This document shows, one piece after another, positions 7,954 to 16,564 of a stretch of DNA of 64,000 nt. The position numbers were made by a program, and so were the translations under genes. How positions within the stretch are numbered: position 1 is the first letter of the stretch; the number at the start of each line of letters is the position of its first letter. The stretch lies in the NCBI GenBank assembly GCA_052400685.1, contig JBQTGJ010000020.1, one strand, 5' to 3'. The stretch is from CAZHHH01 sp052400685 (GTDB lineage Bacteria; Bacteroidota; Bacteroidia; Bacteroidales; Marinilabiliaceae). The notes beneath the pieces are model-generated. The model made no database searches. It had not been told where the DNA came from and saw only the letters and a program-made list of their open reading frames with translations.

Positions 7954-9126
7954 ATGACAACTAACACGGACTTAGAACCAGACAACCGACAGATTGTCCA
8001 CATGGATATGGACACTTTTTTCGTATCGGTAGAACGCCTTCAGAACAGCCGTCTGAACCACCGGCCCATCATCATAGGGGGCCTGTCTGATCGCGGTGTT
8101 GTAGCCGGATGCAGCTACGAAGCGCGCTCGTTTGGCGTTCACTCGGCCATGCCCATGCGTCTGGCACGACAGCTGTGTCCGGAAGCCGTTTTTATACGTG
8201 GCGACATGGATAGCTACAGCCGTTACTCAAACATGATAACCGACATCATCGCCGAAAAGGTGCCTGTATACGAAAAAGCATCTATTGATGAACATTACAT
8301 TGACCTTACCGGGATGGATCGTTTTTTCGGCACGCTAAAATTCAGCCATGAATTACGGCAAACCATCATTCGCGAAACAGGGCTCCCCATCTCCTTTGGT
8401 TTGTCAGTGAACAAAACGGTGTCAAAAATAGCCACCGGAGAAGCCAAGAGCGGCACCTCCCGTGAACTGTTTGTGGCGCGCCACCAGGTACAACCCTTCC
8501 TCAACCCCCTATCCATCAAAAAAATCCCCATGCTGGGACCAAAAACCTTCAGGCTGCTACGTTCCATGGGCATCGAAAATATACAAACACTCGGGCAGGT
8601 TCCCCCCGATATGATGGAACGGGTACTGGGCAAAAACGGCATTGACTTATGGCAAAAAGCCCATGGCGTTGATCCCTCACCCGTGGAACGCTACTATGAG
8701 CGAAAATCTATCGGCTCAGAAGAAACCTTCGAAAAAGATACCACCGACCTTCGTTTTTTAAACGAATGGCTGGTTCGCATCACCGAGAAACTGGCCTTTG
8801 AGCTACGCGCTTCCAACAAACTAACAGCCTGTATCACGGTAAAAATAAGATATGCCGACTTTAACACGCACACCATTCAAAAACGCATTCCCTACACCTC
8901 CTTCGATCACATACTCATACGTGAAGCCAAGGAACTGTTGCTCCGCCTTTATACCCGGCGTGTGCTGGTGCGCCTCATCGGCGTCCGGCTCAGCCATTTA
9001 GTGTCGGGAACGCAACAGCTCAACCTGTTTGAAGACACTCCTGAGCAGGTACATCTCTATCAAGCCATGGACCGGATACGTAAAAAATTTGGCGTTGATG
9101 CTGTGGGACGGGCAGCAGGACGCTAA
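7954..9126 (+). CDS. dinB: DNA polymerase IV (Y family)
   Basis: A translesion polymerase of about 390 residues. The ATG at 7954 (MTTNTDLEP) is preferred; the frame extends further upstream to 7849, but that part lies in repeat R and encodes a non-conserved AT-rich stretch. Catalytic motifs are present: HMDMDTFFVSVE (metal-binding Asp), YSRYS, and KASIDEHYIDLTG with the S-I-D-E signature. The helix-hairpin-helix region reads KKIPMLGPKTFRLL and the little-finger domain follows (KSIGSEETFEKD). It ends in a C-terminal GRAAG motif. It lacks an obvious beta-clamp tail beyond QLNLFED, which itself fits a clamp-binding QxxLF motif. It is monocistronic, with no imuB or umuD nearby. Confidence 0.93.
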   Translation: MTTNTDLEPDNRQIVHMDMDTFFVSVERLQNSRLNHRPIIIGGLSDRGVVAGCSYEARSFGVHSAMPMRLARQLCPEAVFIRGDMDSYSRYSNMITDIIAEKVPVYEKASIDEHYIDLTGMDRFFGTLKFSHELRQTIIRETGLPISFGLSVNKTVSKIATGEAKSGTSRELFVARHQVQPFLNPLSIKKIPMLGPKTFRLLRSMGIENIQTLGQVPPDMMERVLGKNGIDLWQKAHGVDPSPVERYYERKSIGSEETFEKDTTDLRFLNEWLVRITEKLAFELRASNKLTACITVKIRYADFNTHTIQKRIPYTSFDHILIREAKELLLRLYTRRVLVRLIGVRLSHLVSGTQQLNLFEDTPEQVHLYQAMDRIRKKFGVDAVGRAAGR

Positions 9127-9196
9127 AGTTTGAGCTATAAAGTCCAACTCCGTCGTTATGCTGGCTCTCTAAACGGTCATTTACATTTGCTCATGG
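9127..9196 (+). repeat. Dispersed repeat R (copy 5, left half only)
   Basis: Begins GAGCTATAAAGTCCAACTCC and continues GTTATGCTGGCTCTCTAAACGGTCATTTACATTTGC, matching the left half of R. The right half is replaced by the nikR promoter. Confidence 0.5.
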
Positions 9197-9217
9197 ATGA
9201 ACAAACCGTTATATTTG
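9186..9217 (+). promoter_or_regulatory. Bacteroidetes promoter for nikR operon
   Basis: TTTG at 9186-9189 and TATATTTG at 9210-9217, separated by 20 bases, match the Bacteroidetes -33/-7 consensus. The -33 box is supplied by the end of repeat R. The nikR ATG lies 36 bases beyond the -7 box. Confidence 0.6.
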
Positions 9218-9220
9218 CTC

Positions 9221-9235
9221 ATTCGTGTTACGAAT
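9221..9235 (+). promoter_or_regulatory. Candidate NikR operator palindrome
   Basis: ATTCGT-GTT-ACGAAT is a perfect 6-bp inverted repeat with a 3-base centre. It sits just after the -7 box and before the nikR start, where a bound repressor would block transcription. Assignment to NikR rests only on position. Confidence 0.4.
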
Positions 9236-9253
9236 TTACAAAAACGTATTATT

Positions 9254-9676
9254 ATGAGCGTTGTTCGATTTGGGGTTTCACTTGAACAGGAACTGCTTGA
9301 AGCGCTGGATGACTTTGTTGTTAAGAACAAATTCACCAACCGCTCACAGGCCATTCGTCAGCTGATAGCCGACCATACTGCACGCACCAAATGGATGTGT
9401 AACAACCAGGTGGCAGGTTCCATCACTCTCATTTACAACTTTCACAAACGAAATATAACGGAACAGATATTTCAAATACAGCATGCCAACCAGTCCTTGA
9501 TTTTGGGGTCTCAGCATTTTAATCTCGGTAATGATAATTGCATGCAAATGATAGCTATAAAAGGCGAAGCCTGCCAACTCACCAATCTGTCCGATCAACT
9601 CATTGCGATAAAAGGCATTCATCACGGCAAGCTCACCATGAGTCGCACCGAACAAATACACAACTCAGAAAAATAA
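9254..9676 (+). CDS. nikR: NikR-type nickel-responsive regulator
   Basis: A protein of 140 residues from the ATG at 9254 (MSVVRFGVSL); the frame is open further upstream but that part overlaps the promoter. A ribbon-helix-helix DNA-binding domain covers residues 2-42 (RFGVSLEQELLEALDDF, NRSQAIRQLI). The ACT-like nickel domain follows, ending GIHHGKLTM. Aligning with E. coli NikR, the high-affinity ligands correspond to H77, H88 and C96, but the position of E. coli His89 is N90 (QHFN instead of HVH). Nickel coordination may therefore differ, or another metal may be sensed. Its stop codon overlaps the ATG of the transporter-binding protein, so it very probably regulates this operon. Confidence 0.85.
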   Translation: MSVVRFGVSLEQELLEALDDFVVKNKFTNRSQAIRQLIADHTARTKWMCNNQVAGSITLIYNFHKRNITEQIFQIQHANQSLILGSQHFNLGNDNCMQMIAIKGEACQLTNLSDQLIAIKGIHHGKLTMSRTEQIHNSEK

Positions 9677-10803
9677 TGACAGCTATCCACCCAATAGCAA
9701 TGAAGCTACGTCAACGCACTTCCTTAACAGGTTTCATAAAAAGTATCGGAATCATCTTCTTTATGCTGTTGTTGAGTTGTAAAACCGGTTCCCCCTCCCC
9801 GTCCACCCAAAACATCACCATTGACGATCTGCTTGGGCGGACGGTTTCGGTTCCGCAAAACATAAAAAGAATAGTGGGGCTAAATCCCGGGGCACTGCGT
9901 TTATTAGTTTATATGAATGCCGTTTCGCTGGTGTCGGGCGTTGAAGATGTAGAACAACGCTACGGTCGTCCCTACGCCATGGCGTATCCACAGCTGGCCG
10001 AAAAACCGGTCATAGGCCCCATGAAGGGCGGCGATGCCGAACTGTTGACGGTCAATCATCCGGATGTCATTTTCATCACTTACGCCACAGCAGGTCAAGC
10101 CGATGCGTTACAGCAAAAGACAGGCATCCCCGTCATCGTACTCAATCCAGGCAATTTATCGACGCAACGCCCCCTTTTCGATCAGTCATTGCGCCTTATC
10201 GGACAAGTACTTGACCGCACAACGCGAGCCAATTCACTTATCCGTTTTATAGACAGACAAACCAAAAGGCTAAAAAAGCTGGGAGCAACAGCCCCCTGTC
10301 AGCCCGCAGTTTATCTTGGAGGCGCCTCCTACAGCGGGGCGCGCGGTATCACCTCCACGGTTCCACAATTCGAAGCATTCTCATTTCTCAACGCCCACAA
10401 TGTGGCCAACGGCATAGCATTACCGCCGGCTTCGGGCAGCATACGGGGATACACCATCGATGCAGAACAACTTATCAACTGGAACCCCGACCATCTGTTT
10501 ATCGATGCCGCCGGATTAGCCCTCGTAGCCCCGCAAATAGCCCCCGGCACGCCACTTCATGACACCCTTGATGCCATTCAAAACAATAATGTACATACCC
10601 TCATGCCCTATAATTGGTACGGCACCAACTACGAATCGGTGTTAGCCAACGGCTGGTTTGTGGCGTCGGTGCTATATCCCGGTATGAATATCGATTTTGA
10701 GGCCGAAAGCCGTGCTGTTTACAAGCAGTTTTTAGGCGTTGATATTTTTGATAAGATGACAGCAACGTACCAGGGCTGGCTAAAACATGCGTTTCATGAT
10801 TGA
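9676..10803 (+). CDS. ABC transporter substrate-binding lipoprotein (metal-chelate/BtuF type)
   Basis: A protein of 375 residues, starting at the ATG that overlaps the nikR stop (TAATGA). An N-terminal hydrophobic stretch ends in LLLSC, a lipobox, so the protein is anchored to a membrane. The fold is the FepB/BtuF type: DDLLGRTVSVPQNIKRIVGL near the start of the mature domain, HPDVIFITYA, and a late HLFIDAAG. Such proteins bind siderophores, cobalamin, haem or nickel chelates. With NikR at the head of the operon, a nickel (or cobalt) complex is the likeliest ligand, which is inference from context. Conserved iron-transport TonB partners are not adjacent. Confidence 0.82.
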   Translation: MTAIHPIAMKLRQRTSLTGFIKSIGIIFFMLLLSCKTGSPSPSTQNITIDDLLGRTVSVPQNIKRIVGLNPGALRLLVYMNAVSLVSGVEDVEQRYGRPYAMAYPQLAEKPVIGPMKGGDAELLTVNHPDVIFITYATAGQADALQQKTGIPVIVLNPGNLSTQRPLFDQSLRLIGQVLDRTTRANSLIRFIDRQTKRLKKLGATAPCQPAVYLGGASYSGARGITSTVPQFEAFSFLNAHNVANGIALPPASGSIRGYTIDAEQLINWNPDHLFIDAAGLALVAPQIAPGTPLHDTLDAIQNNNVHTLMPYNWYGTNYESVLANGWFVASVLYPGMNIDFEAESRAVYKQFLGVDIFDKMTATYQGWLKHAFHD

Positions 10804-11839
10804 ACAACAACTAACACAACAGCGCCTCAAACGCAACCTGCTACTAACAGGCTCATTAATCGTTCTGCTACTGCTAACACTTGTTGGTTTATCGGTTGGC
10901 AGCTCCAACCTGCCCATGGGCGAAATCCCGGCTATGCTTTTAGGTCATACCAATCATACCGCCGCACAGGTATTGTTTCATATCCGTATACCACGGGTAT
11001 TAGCCGCCATCCTGTCGGGCGTTGCGTTGGCCATCTCCGGCTCCGTTATTCAAACCGTTATACGTAACCCCCTGGGCTCGCCCTACACATTGGGTTTAAG
11101 TGCCGCCTCGATGTTTGGCGCGGCCCTGGTCATTGTTGTATCCGGTTATTTGATGCCCCTGTCAGGCACCAGTCCATATCTCATCACCATCTCAGCCTTT
11201 CTCATGGGTTTGCTGTGCGCTTTATTTATTACCGCCCTGGCACGCTGGCGGGGGGCATCGCCCGAAACACTTATCATAGCAGGTATTATCCTGTCATCGT
11301 TATTTAATTCGGGCACTTCGTTGCTTCAATACTTTTCCAATGACACCGAACTGACCGCCATCGTTTCATGGATGTTTGGGGATCTGGGAAAAGCCGATGG
11401 CAATAATGTCAAACTGTTACTGATAGTGGTGATACCATCAATGGTCTATTTTATCTACAATGGTTTTTCACTCGCCGCCCTCAATGCCGGCGATGAAGTG
11501 GCGCAAAGCCTGGGGGTTAAAGTTAACCGGTTACGTATTATCAACATCCTGGTGGCCTCGCTTTGCACTGCGGTTACGGTGGCTTTTTTCGGCATCATCG
11601 CGTTTGTAGGACTCATCATACCCCATATAACGAGGCGTCTGATAGGTTCCAACGAGCCGACCGTCATTATCGGCTCAGCCATCCTTGGGGCGATATTTCT
11701 GTTACTAAGCGATATTATAGCCCGCACCGTAGCGGCACCCATTGTTATACCAGTGGGCATTATCACTTCATTTGTCGGCGCCCCATTCTTTCTGTATCTG
11801 CTCATCATCCACATCAACCATAAAAGGAACAAACAATGA
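10787..11839 (+). CDS. FecCD/BtuC-family ABC transporter permease
   Basis: A protein of 350 residues with about ten membrane helices. FecCD signatures are seen: FHIRIPRVLAAILSGVALA, SGSVIQTVIRNPLGSPYTLGLS, a GASPETLIIAGIILSSLF segment, and the coupling-helix region GIIAFVGLIIPHITRRLIG that contacts the ATPase. It overlaps the upstream gene by 17 bases if the first ATG is used; a second Met three codons later (MIEQQ) is also possible. It forms the inner-membrane channel of the importer encoded with the flanking binding protein and ATPase. Confidence 0.92.
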   Translation: MRFMIEQQLTQQRLKRNLLLTGSLIVLLLLTLVGLSVGSSNLPMGEIPAMLLGHTNHTAAQVLFHIRIPRVLAAILSGVALAISGSVIQTVIRNPLGSPYTLGLSAASMFGAALVIVVSGYLMPLSGTSPYLITISAFLMGLLCALFITALARWRGASPETLIIAGIILSSLFNSGTSLLQYFSNDTELTAIVSWMFGDLGKADGNNVKLLLIVVIPSMVYFIYNGFSLAALNAGDEVAQSLGVKVNRLRIINILVASLCTAVTVAFFGIIAFVGLIIPHITRRLIGSNEPTVIIGSAILGAIFLLLSDIIARTVAAPIVIPVGIITSFVGAPFFLYLLIIHINHKRNKQ

Positions 11840-12615
11840 CGTCGTCCGACCTGCTATTTAAGGATCTGAGCTTTTCGTACCGCCAGAAGCACGTGCTAAA
11901 AAATATCTCCGGACAATTTTTATCCGGCGGTTTTTACGCCCTCATAGGTCCCAATGGAAGCGGTAAAAGCACCCTGCTAAAGACGCTTAACGGAATTTTA
12001 GCACCTCAGTCGGGTCACATCTTCATTAATGATAAAGAACTGACTGACATACCCCTCAGGGAAATGGCACGGACCATAAGCTATGTGGCTCAATCGTCAC
12101 AATCAATCTATCCGGGAACGGTTTACGACACGGTGATGCTGGGACGCCGGCCGCATGTAAGCTGGCATCCCTCAGCCGCCGACCGCGATGTGGTATTTCA
12201 AACAATGAGACAGCTTAAAATAGATCATCTGGCATTCAGGAATATCAATGAGTTGAGTGGCGGAGAGCAACAACGGGTTCAAATAGCACGTTCGTTAGCC
12301 CAGCAGCCACGCATCATGCTTCTTGATGAACCCACGTCGAGCCTCGACCTTAAACATCAGATAGAGGTCATGGAAACACTCTCTGACATCTCAAAAAGTA
12401 ACATCACCATTATTGTGGCCATTCACGATTTGAACCTGGCACTCAGATATGCCAACCAGTTCATTCTCCTGAAAAACGGTCATATTATCAGGCAAGGCGG
12501 CAAAAATATTATGACGCGCGAAAACCTTCAAAAACTATACGACACAGACGTCACCATGGTCCAACACAACGGACAATCTTATGTATTACCATTAACAAGC
12601 AACTATGAAAATTGA
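11836..12615 (+). CDS. ABC transporter ATP-binding protein (FepC/BtuD type)
   Basis: A protein of 259 residues. Walker A GPNGSGKST (near residue 37), Q-loop YVAQSSQ, signature LSGGEQQRVQIARSLAQQP, Walker B RIMLLDEPTSSLD and switch His in VAIHDLN are all intact. The subfamily is the iron-chelate/cobalamin class, matching the FecCD permease it overlaps by four bases. It drives uptake by ATP hydrolysis at the cytosolic side. Confidence 0.93.
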   Translation: MTSSDLLFKDLSFSYRQKHVLKNISGQFLSGGFYALIGPNGSGKSTLLKTLNGILAPQSGHIFINDKELTDIPLREMARTISYVAQSSQSIYPGTVYDTVMLGRRPHVSWHPSAADRDVVFQTMRQLKIDHLAFRNINELSGGEQQRVQIARSLAQQPRIMLLDEPTSSLDLKHQIEVMETLSDISKSNITIIVAIHDLNLALRYANQFILLKNGHIIRQGGKNIMTRENLQKLYDTDVTMVQHNGQSYVLPLTSNYEN

Positions 12616-13705
12616 ATTCACACCCATCGGCATTGTTAAAAATGAAATAACACAACCCAGGGAAGGCTTCACCAGGAAGCATCTGACCAGCGAAATAGAA
12701 GTATATCCGTCATTTGCCGAAGGGCTGTTGCGGTTAGAGGAACACACGGCTATCGACATCCTGTTTCATTTCAGCCAATCGAAAGGATACAAACTGGTAA
12801 CCCCGATTTACACGGGAGAAATAAAAGGGGTATTCGCCTCCCGCAGTCCCCACCGGCCCAATGGCATTGGTGTGACCACCGTCAAACTGATGGCCATCAA
12901 CAACAACCGACTCACCGTTTCGGGGCTGGATGCCATGAATGGCACGCCTGTTTTGGATATTAAACCCAGCGATAACACTTTTTTTGAGACGAACACGCAA
13001 AGTGCCGGAATCACGCAACAACGTCTTAAAAGCAATCCCCGGTCGATACTCATCAGACACATCAAAAGCGAAGATACAGAACAACTGCTGATGGATGCGG
13101 CCCGGATGCATGGCCATTTTTGTCCGGGGTTGGCAATGGGTGTGATGGCCGCCACCCGTGCGGTCAACGAACTAAACAACAGTTCCGACGGTCTGGAAGA
13201 TGTGCTGGCCATTACTGAAACCAACAGCTGCTTTGCCGACGGCATTCAATATGTAACAGGCTGCACATTTGGTAACAATGCTCTTATATACCGCGATTTA
13301 GGCAAAACAGCTTTCACCCTGGCTTCACGAAATGGTAAAGGCATTCGCATCAGCGTAAAAAATGATTTCAGACAAGTGCTTGAAAAAGTTAATCCCGACT
13401 ACCAGAGGTTGTTTGAGGCCGTCATTGTTAAACAAAATCACGATGAAAAACTGAAGCAGCAATTTAAAGAAGCGTCCAGACAACGGTCGTTCAGCACGCT
13501 TGAGTTACCGTTTGACGACCTGTTTAAAATAGAACATAAAACGGTGGAAATACCACCCCTTGCCCCCATTCACGAAAGCGTGACCTGCCAAAAATGTGGC
13601 GAGAGCGTGATCAGCACCAGAAGCGTAACAATAGAAGGCCAAACATTATGCCTGGACTGCGCCCACCAAAAAACGGGGACTCTCAGCGGGCACGGGATTG
13701 GTTGA
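12605..13705 (+). CDS. TrmO-like - FmdE - zinc-ribbon fusion protein
   Basis: A protein of 366 residues with three parts. Residues 1-130 resemble TrmO/TsaA (YaeB), the SAM-dependent tRNA t6A37 methyltransferase, with FTPIGIVKNE and the signature SRSPHRPNGIG at 79-89. Residues 155-300 are an FmdE domain with HGHFCPG (169-175) and CFADGIQYVTGCTFGN, the conserved Cys/His/Asp set of this family, which is linked to metal (Mo, Ni, Co) metabolism. Residues 333-357 hold a zinc ribbon, CQKCGE and CLDCA. It overlaps the ATPase gene by 11 bases, so it belongs to the NikR operon. The TrmO-like part may have been recruited as a metal or SAM-related module rather than for tRNA; that is not resolvable here. 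Confidence 0.82.
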   Translation: MKIEFTPIGIVKNEITQPREGFTRKHLTSEIEVYPSFAEGLLRLEEHTAIDILFHFSQSKGYKLVTPIYTGEIKGVFASRSPHRPNGIGVTTVKLMAINNNRLTVSGLDAMNGTPVLDIKPSDNTFFETNTQSAGITQQRLKSNPRSILIRHIKSEDTEQLLMDAARMHGHFCPGLAMGVMAATRAVNELNNSSDGLEDVLAITETNSCFADGIQYVTGCTFGNNALIYRDLGKTAFTLASRNGKGIRISVKNDFRQVLEKVNPDYQRLFEAVIVKQNHDEKLKQQFKEASRQRSFSTLELPFDDLFKIEHKTVEIPPLAPIHESVTCQKCGESVISTRSVTIEGQTLCLDCAHQKTGTLSGHGIG

Positions 13706-13866
13706 TAAATTGGGGCTTTATTGTTGAATCCACTCCGATAACCTATTCTGGCGTATTATTAACTAAAATAATAACTGAATATCAGCACCTTAAAAAATTA
13801 AAATTCAACAGAATGGACTTCTCGGAGTGGACCCATAATTAAGAATTCCGACTCTATGGACAGGCA
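13706..13866. repeat. Intergenic with the right tip of repeat R
   Basis: No gene. ACTCTATGGACAGGCACTAT at 13851-13870 matches the right end of repeat R and abuts the ATPase fragment that follows. Confidence 0.35.
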
Positions 13867-14067
13867 CTATTTAGATTTAAGTGAGTTATTCCACACAACG
13901 GTTGAGGGTAACAAACGTTTGGGAATGCGGCCTACTTTCCTAACCCCACGAGCACCAATAATCCCAACCATTCGGCTATCCCATGAGACATTTTCGTATA
14001 AATAACGTTTAAAATCTGTTGTCGTATTATGTAAAAGCGTCTCAAATTTCTGATATAGTGTTCTCAT
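13867..14067 (-). pseudogene. N-terminal fragment of an AAA family (DUF4143-type) ATPase
   Basis: A 66-codon frame whose first 43 residues (MRTLYQKFETLL, FKRYLYENVSWDSRMVGI, IGARGV) are the usual start of Bacteroidetes AAA_14/DUF4143 ATPases, up to the middle of the Walker A loop. After GARGV the expected GKTT is missing and the frame runs into unrelated sequence, so about 85 percent of the gene is gone. A repeat-R tip lies immediately beyond the break, which suggests repeat-mediated deletion. Confidence 0.6.
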
Positions 14068-14374
14068 AATTTAGGTATACTATTTTTCACAAAAGGACAA
14101 AATGCACAACAAAATCAACAATTTATTTATTTAATGTTCAATCTGATATGCAATCCGCTTCTTTTCACTTGGCGGTAACGCCCCCATAACGCCAAAATCG
14201 TTTAAACCACTAAAAAAATATTGTATTTATCTTGTCTTTTGCCGGTAATTTCCGGAAAAACAAACCCTGAATTTACTAATTCGCTGCTATTTACCAACTA
14301 AGTTGAACAAAAACAGCCCCCATACTAAGATGAGAGCCATGGTGTATTGAGAACAAATCTTCAAAAATAAACCT

Positions 14375-14445
14375 TCTCCGCTTGGGGAGAAGACTTAGTC
14401 CTTAGGGAAGAATCATACTGCCATCGGGGAGGATCGTGCGCCCCG
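14375..14445 (+). repeat. Three-unit copy of a 21-bp minisatellite
   Basis: Units resemble CCATCGGGGAGGATCGTGCGC. The same unit is arrayed about ten times at 63715-63930. Here it directly precedes an IS91-like remnant. Confidence 0.5.
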
Positions 14446-14466
14446 AGTGTCACCAAGAGGTCGCCG

Positions 14467-14722
14467 TTGCACATTTTTGCCCAATTTCAGCATTTTGAAA
14501 CGGAAATACTCCGTTTTATCCAAAAAGACTACCACCACTCAAAGAGGGATCGTTTCTGCGTCGATTCTGGCTGCATGTCATTCCGGATGGGTACGTACGC
14601 ATTCGTCGATTCGGTATTTATCACCATTCCACAAAACGCCACCTGAATTTGCAATTTGTGCCGGATGAAAAACCCTGCATTGACCAGTTGATGGCACCCC
14701 AAAAGGAAGAAACAGCTTCATA
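14467..14722 (+). pseudogene. IS91-like transposase, C-terminal remnant
   Basis: One frame reads GSFLRRFWLHVIPDGYVRIR followed by RFGIYHHSTKRHLNL and ends at TAA (14720-14722). This matches the conserved end of IS91-family transposases (FlRRFl-HvLP-GFvkIRyyG). Upstream sequence is frameshifted and unreadable, so the element is dead. Confidence 0.6.
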
Positions 14723-15152
14723 ACGCATTTTAAAATTAACCAGGATTGACGTGACCAAATTCCCTCATTGCAAAAAGGGACGTCTGATTGTCATAAGAAC
14801 TATGCCCAGAATTCGGTCACCCGCAGGACATCTGCCTTCTATGCTTTTTGCCAAGTTGCTGTAACCAACAAAACACCTCCCTTAAAAACTTCATGAACAT
14901 GGGGTTAGGGGTTAGGTATTGCATTGTCAAAAGGGGGTCGGTTTTAAGCCAAAAAGAGGCTGGTTTTAACTTTTGAGTTACAAAGTGCTCTCTTTTTTTA
15001 GACATAAATAGTTTAAAGCAACACAATTAAAGCATGGGCATTCTTCCCAAAAACATAAAAAACGGCAGTAAGTGCATAATATTCAGTTGTAGTTCTACCG
15101 GGAGGTGGTTCAACCTGAAGTAATCGCGGGGTCGTGCCGAGCGCTCATAGTT
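14723..15152. other. Intergenic, no gene assigned
   Basis: An open frame at 14817-15026 (minus) has no recognisable character and was not called. Near 15120-15160 the minus strand reads CAGCACACAATATATAGAAC, similar to the left arm of the attC-like site at 18.5 kb, directly after the stop of the neighbouring gene. Confidence 0.3.
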
Positions 15153-15896
15153 CTATATATTGTGTGCTGGTTTTTTTACTCTAAATCTTGGTTTAATTTC
15201 AAAAATATCAATGTCGGCTAGTTTTAATACTTTATCAATCAAATCCGTTGAACCTCCTATAAAGGTCAGTGGTAAATCATAATCCGAAACAATATACCAC
15301 TCTTTTGAGTCTGGAAAAATTGCAGTTGGGCTATCTCTTAGTTCTTCATTCTTATATAATGAATCAAGTTGAGATAATTTATCTTGAAGTAGTCTTTCTT
15401 TTTCCCAATCCTTTGTTTTAAGCATGCAGTAAAAAAAGTTCACATCAATATCACCGCTTATCTCAATGATGGTATCGCAAATCCTTTTTAAATCTCCAAA
15501 TTCACAATCCCCCTCTCCAGGTGCCCAGAGATAATCGGGCCAATCAGATTTAAGTAATTTTTTCTCAAGTTGTTGTTTAGATTTATATGCAGTATCAAAC
15601 TGGAATTCAATATCAAATTTGTTGAAAAAGTCACTCCATGTCAAAGGTTCATAGTCCAAATCTTTCAAGTCATCTTCTTTTAACTTAATTCCAGATTCAA
15701 TTTCTCTCTTTGCTTTATAATTAATCCAAAACGGATGTAAAATCACCGCATATTTTTCATAAATCAACGGGCAACATGCTGTTAAGAAATACCAAAAAGC
15801 ATTGTCATCATTTAATTCAGCATCCACATCAATATATGATAATACTGAAGCTTTTGATTCAATCCAATCTGGCAATATTTTATCCATTTTATTCAT
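15153..15896 (-). CDS. Hypothetical protein, possible integron-cassette gene
   Basis: An acidic soluble protein of 247 residues with no signal peptide or membrane helix. It is rich in Asp, Glu, Trp and Phe (WPDYLWAPGEGDCEF, DWEKERLLQDKL) and was not recognised. Its sequence is more AT-rich than the metabolic genes nearby. It is preceded by AACGTTGTGTGCAAG, and its end is followed by an attC-like arm, the arrangement of a mobile integron cassette. Its composition would also fit an immunity or anti-restriction-type small acidic protein, but nothing specific supports either. Confidence 0.6.
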   Translation of the reverse strand: MNKMDKILPDWIESKASVLSYIDVDAELNDDNAFWYFLTACCPLIYEKYAVILHPFWINYKAKREIESGIKLKEDDLKDLDYEPLTWSDFFNKFDIEFQFDTAYKSKQQLEKKLLKSDWPDYLWAPGEGDCEFGDLKRICDTIIEISGDIDVNFFYCMLKTKDWEKERLLQDKLSQLDSLYKNEELRDSPTAIFPDSKEWYIVSDYDLPLTFIGGSTDLIDKVLKLADIDIFEIKPRFRVKKPAHNI

Positions 15897-15937
15897 ATCG
15901 ATGTCGCTCGGTTACACTTGCACACAACGTTTGACAA

Positions 15938-16564
15938 GTCGAGTAGGAAGGAGGAATTTCACCTCCCCCCTCTCACAGAACCGTACGTGACAGTCTCCCG
16001 TCATACGGCTCTTCTAATGTAGCAAAATTTGGAAACTCATCCCCTTTCAGGTTGGTAATTCATTTAGCTACAATAGCTAACCCCTTTGCTCCACTCCCAT
16101 TACAGAAGCTTCATCACTACTACGAGTTAGTCCGCCACCTTATGGCACATTGGTAATAGTCTTGCAGTTGTTCTGCTTGGTGTTTCCCTGAATCATTACC
16201 ATAAGGCTTCCTGCGTTCCATAAATGAGCCCAGATAAAAGTCATGCCTGCTCTACAACGGTTGCCGCATAACCAGTATAACAGGTCGTCCGTTATGCTTA
16301 TCCCTGAGACCTCGACATTTCTCGGTTTTGACAACAAATATTACCTTCTCGATGCGTCATCGCAAGGTTCGCTTTCGCTCATCTCTTTTATCCATACTTG
16401 ACAGATCTTTGCCTGCCTTTTCTTTTCTCGCTTCACACCAGCAAATCACTTCGCTCGCATCAGAAAAGCAGTTTAGAACCGGTTCCTATAAAACAGATTC
16501 TGGAGGGTCGGTTCCACCATCTCATCTAAAGTTGCGTAGGGACGTTTCCCCACTCACAGCACAC
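15938..16564 (-). mobile_element. Group II intron B, ORF-less (627 bp)
   Basis: On the minus strand it begins GTGTGCTG at 16564 (consensus GUGYG) and ends in CTACTCGAC at 15938. Near the 3' end GAGCCGTATGACGGGAGAC and CGTACGGTTCTGTGAGAG form the domain V hairpin, followed by domain VI. Domain II/III-like sequence (TCGTAGTAGTGATGA, then CTGTAATGGGAGTGGAGC) is shared with intron A. Domain IV is only a few dozen bases and has no reverse transcriptase, so mobility would depend on a protein in trans. Confidence 0.75.

Noticed and set aside
14817..15026. Possible small minus-strand gene
   Set aside because: No recognisable domain, no promoter, and it lies in decayed mobile-element sequence.
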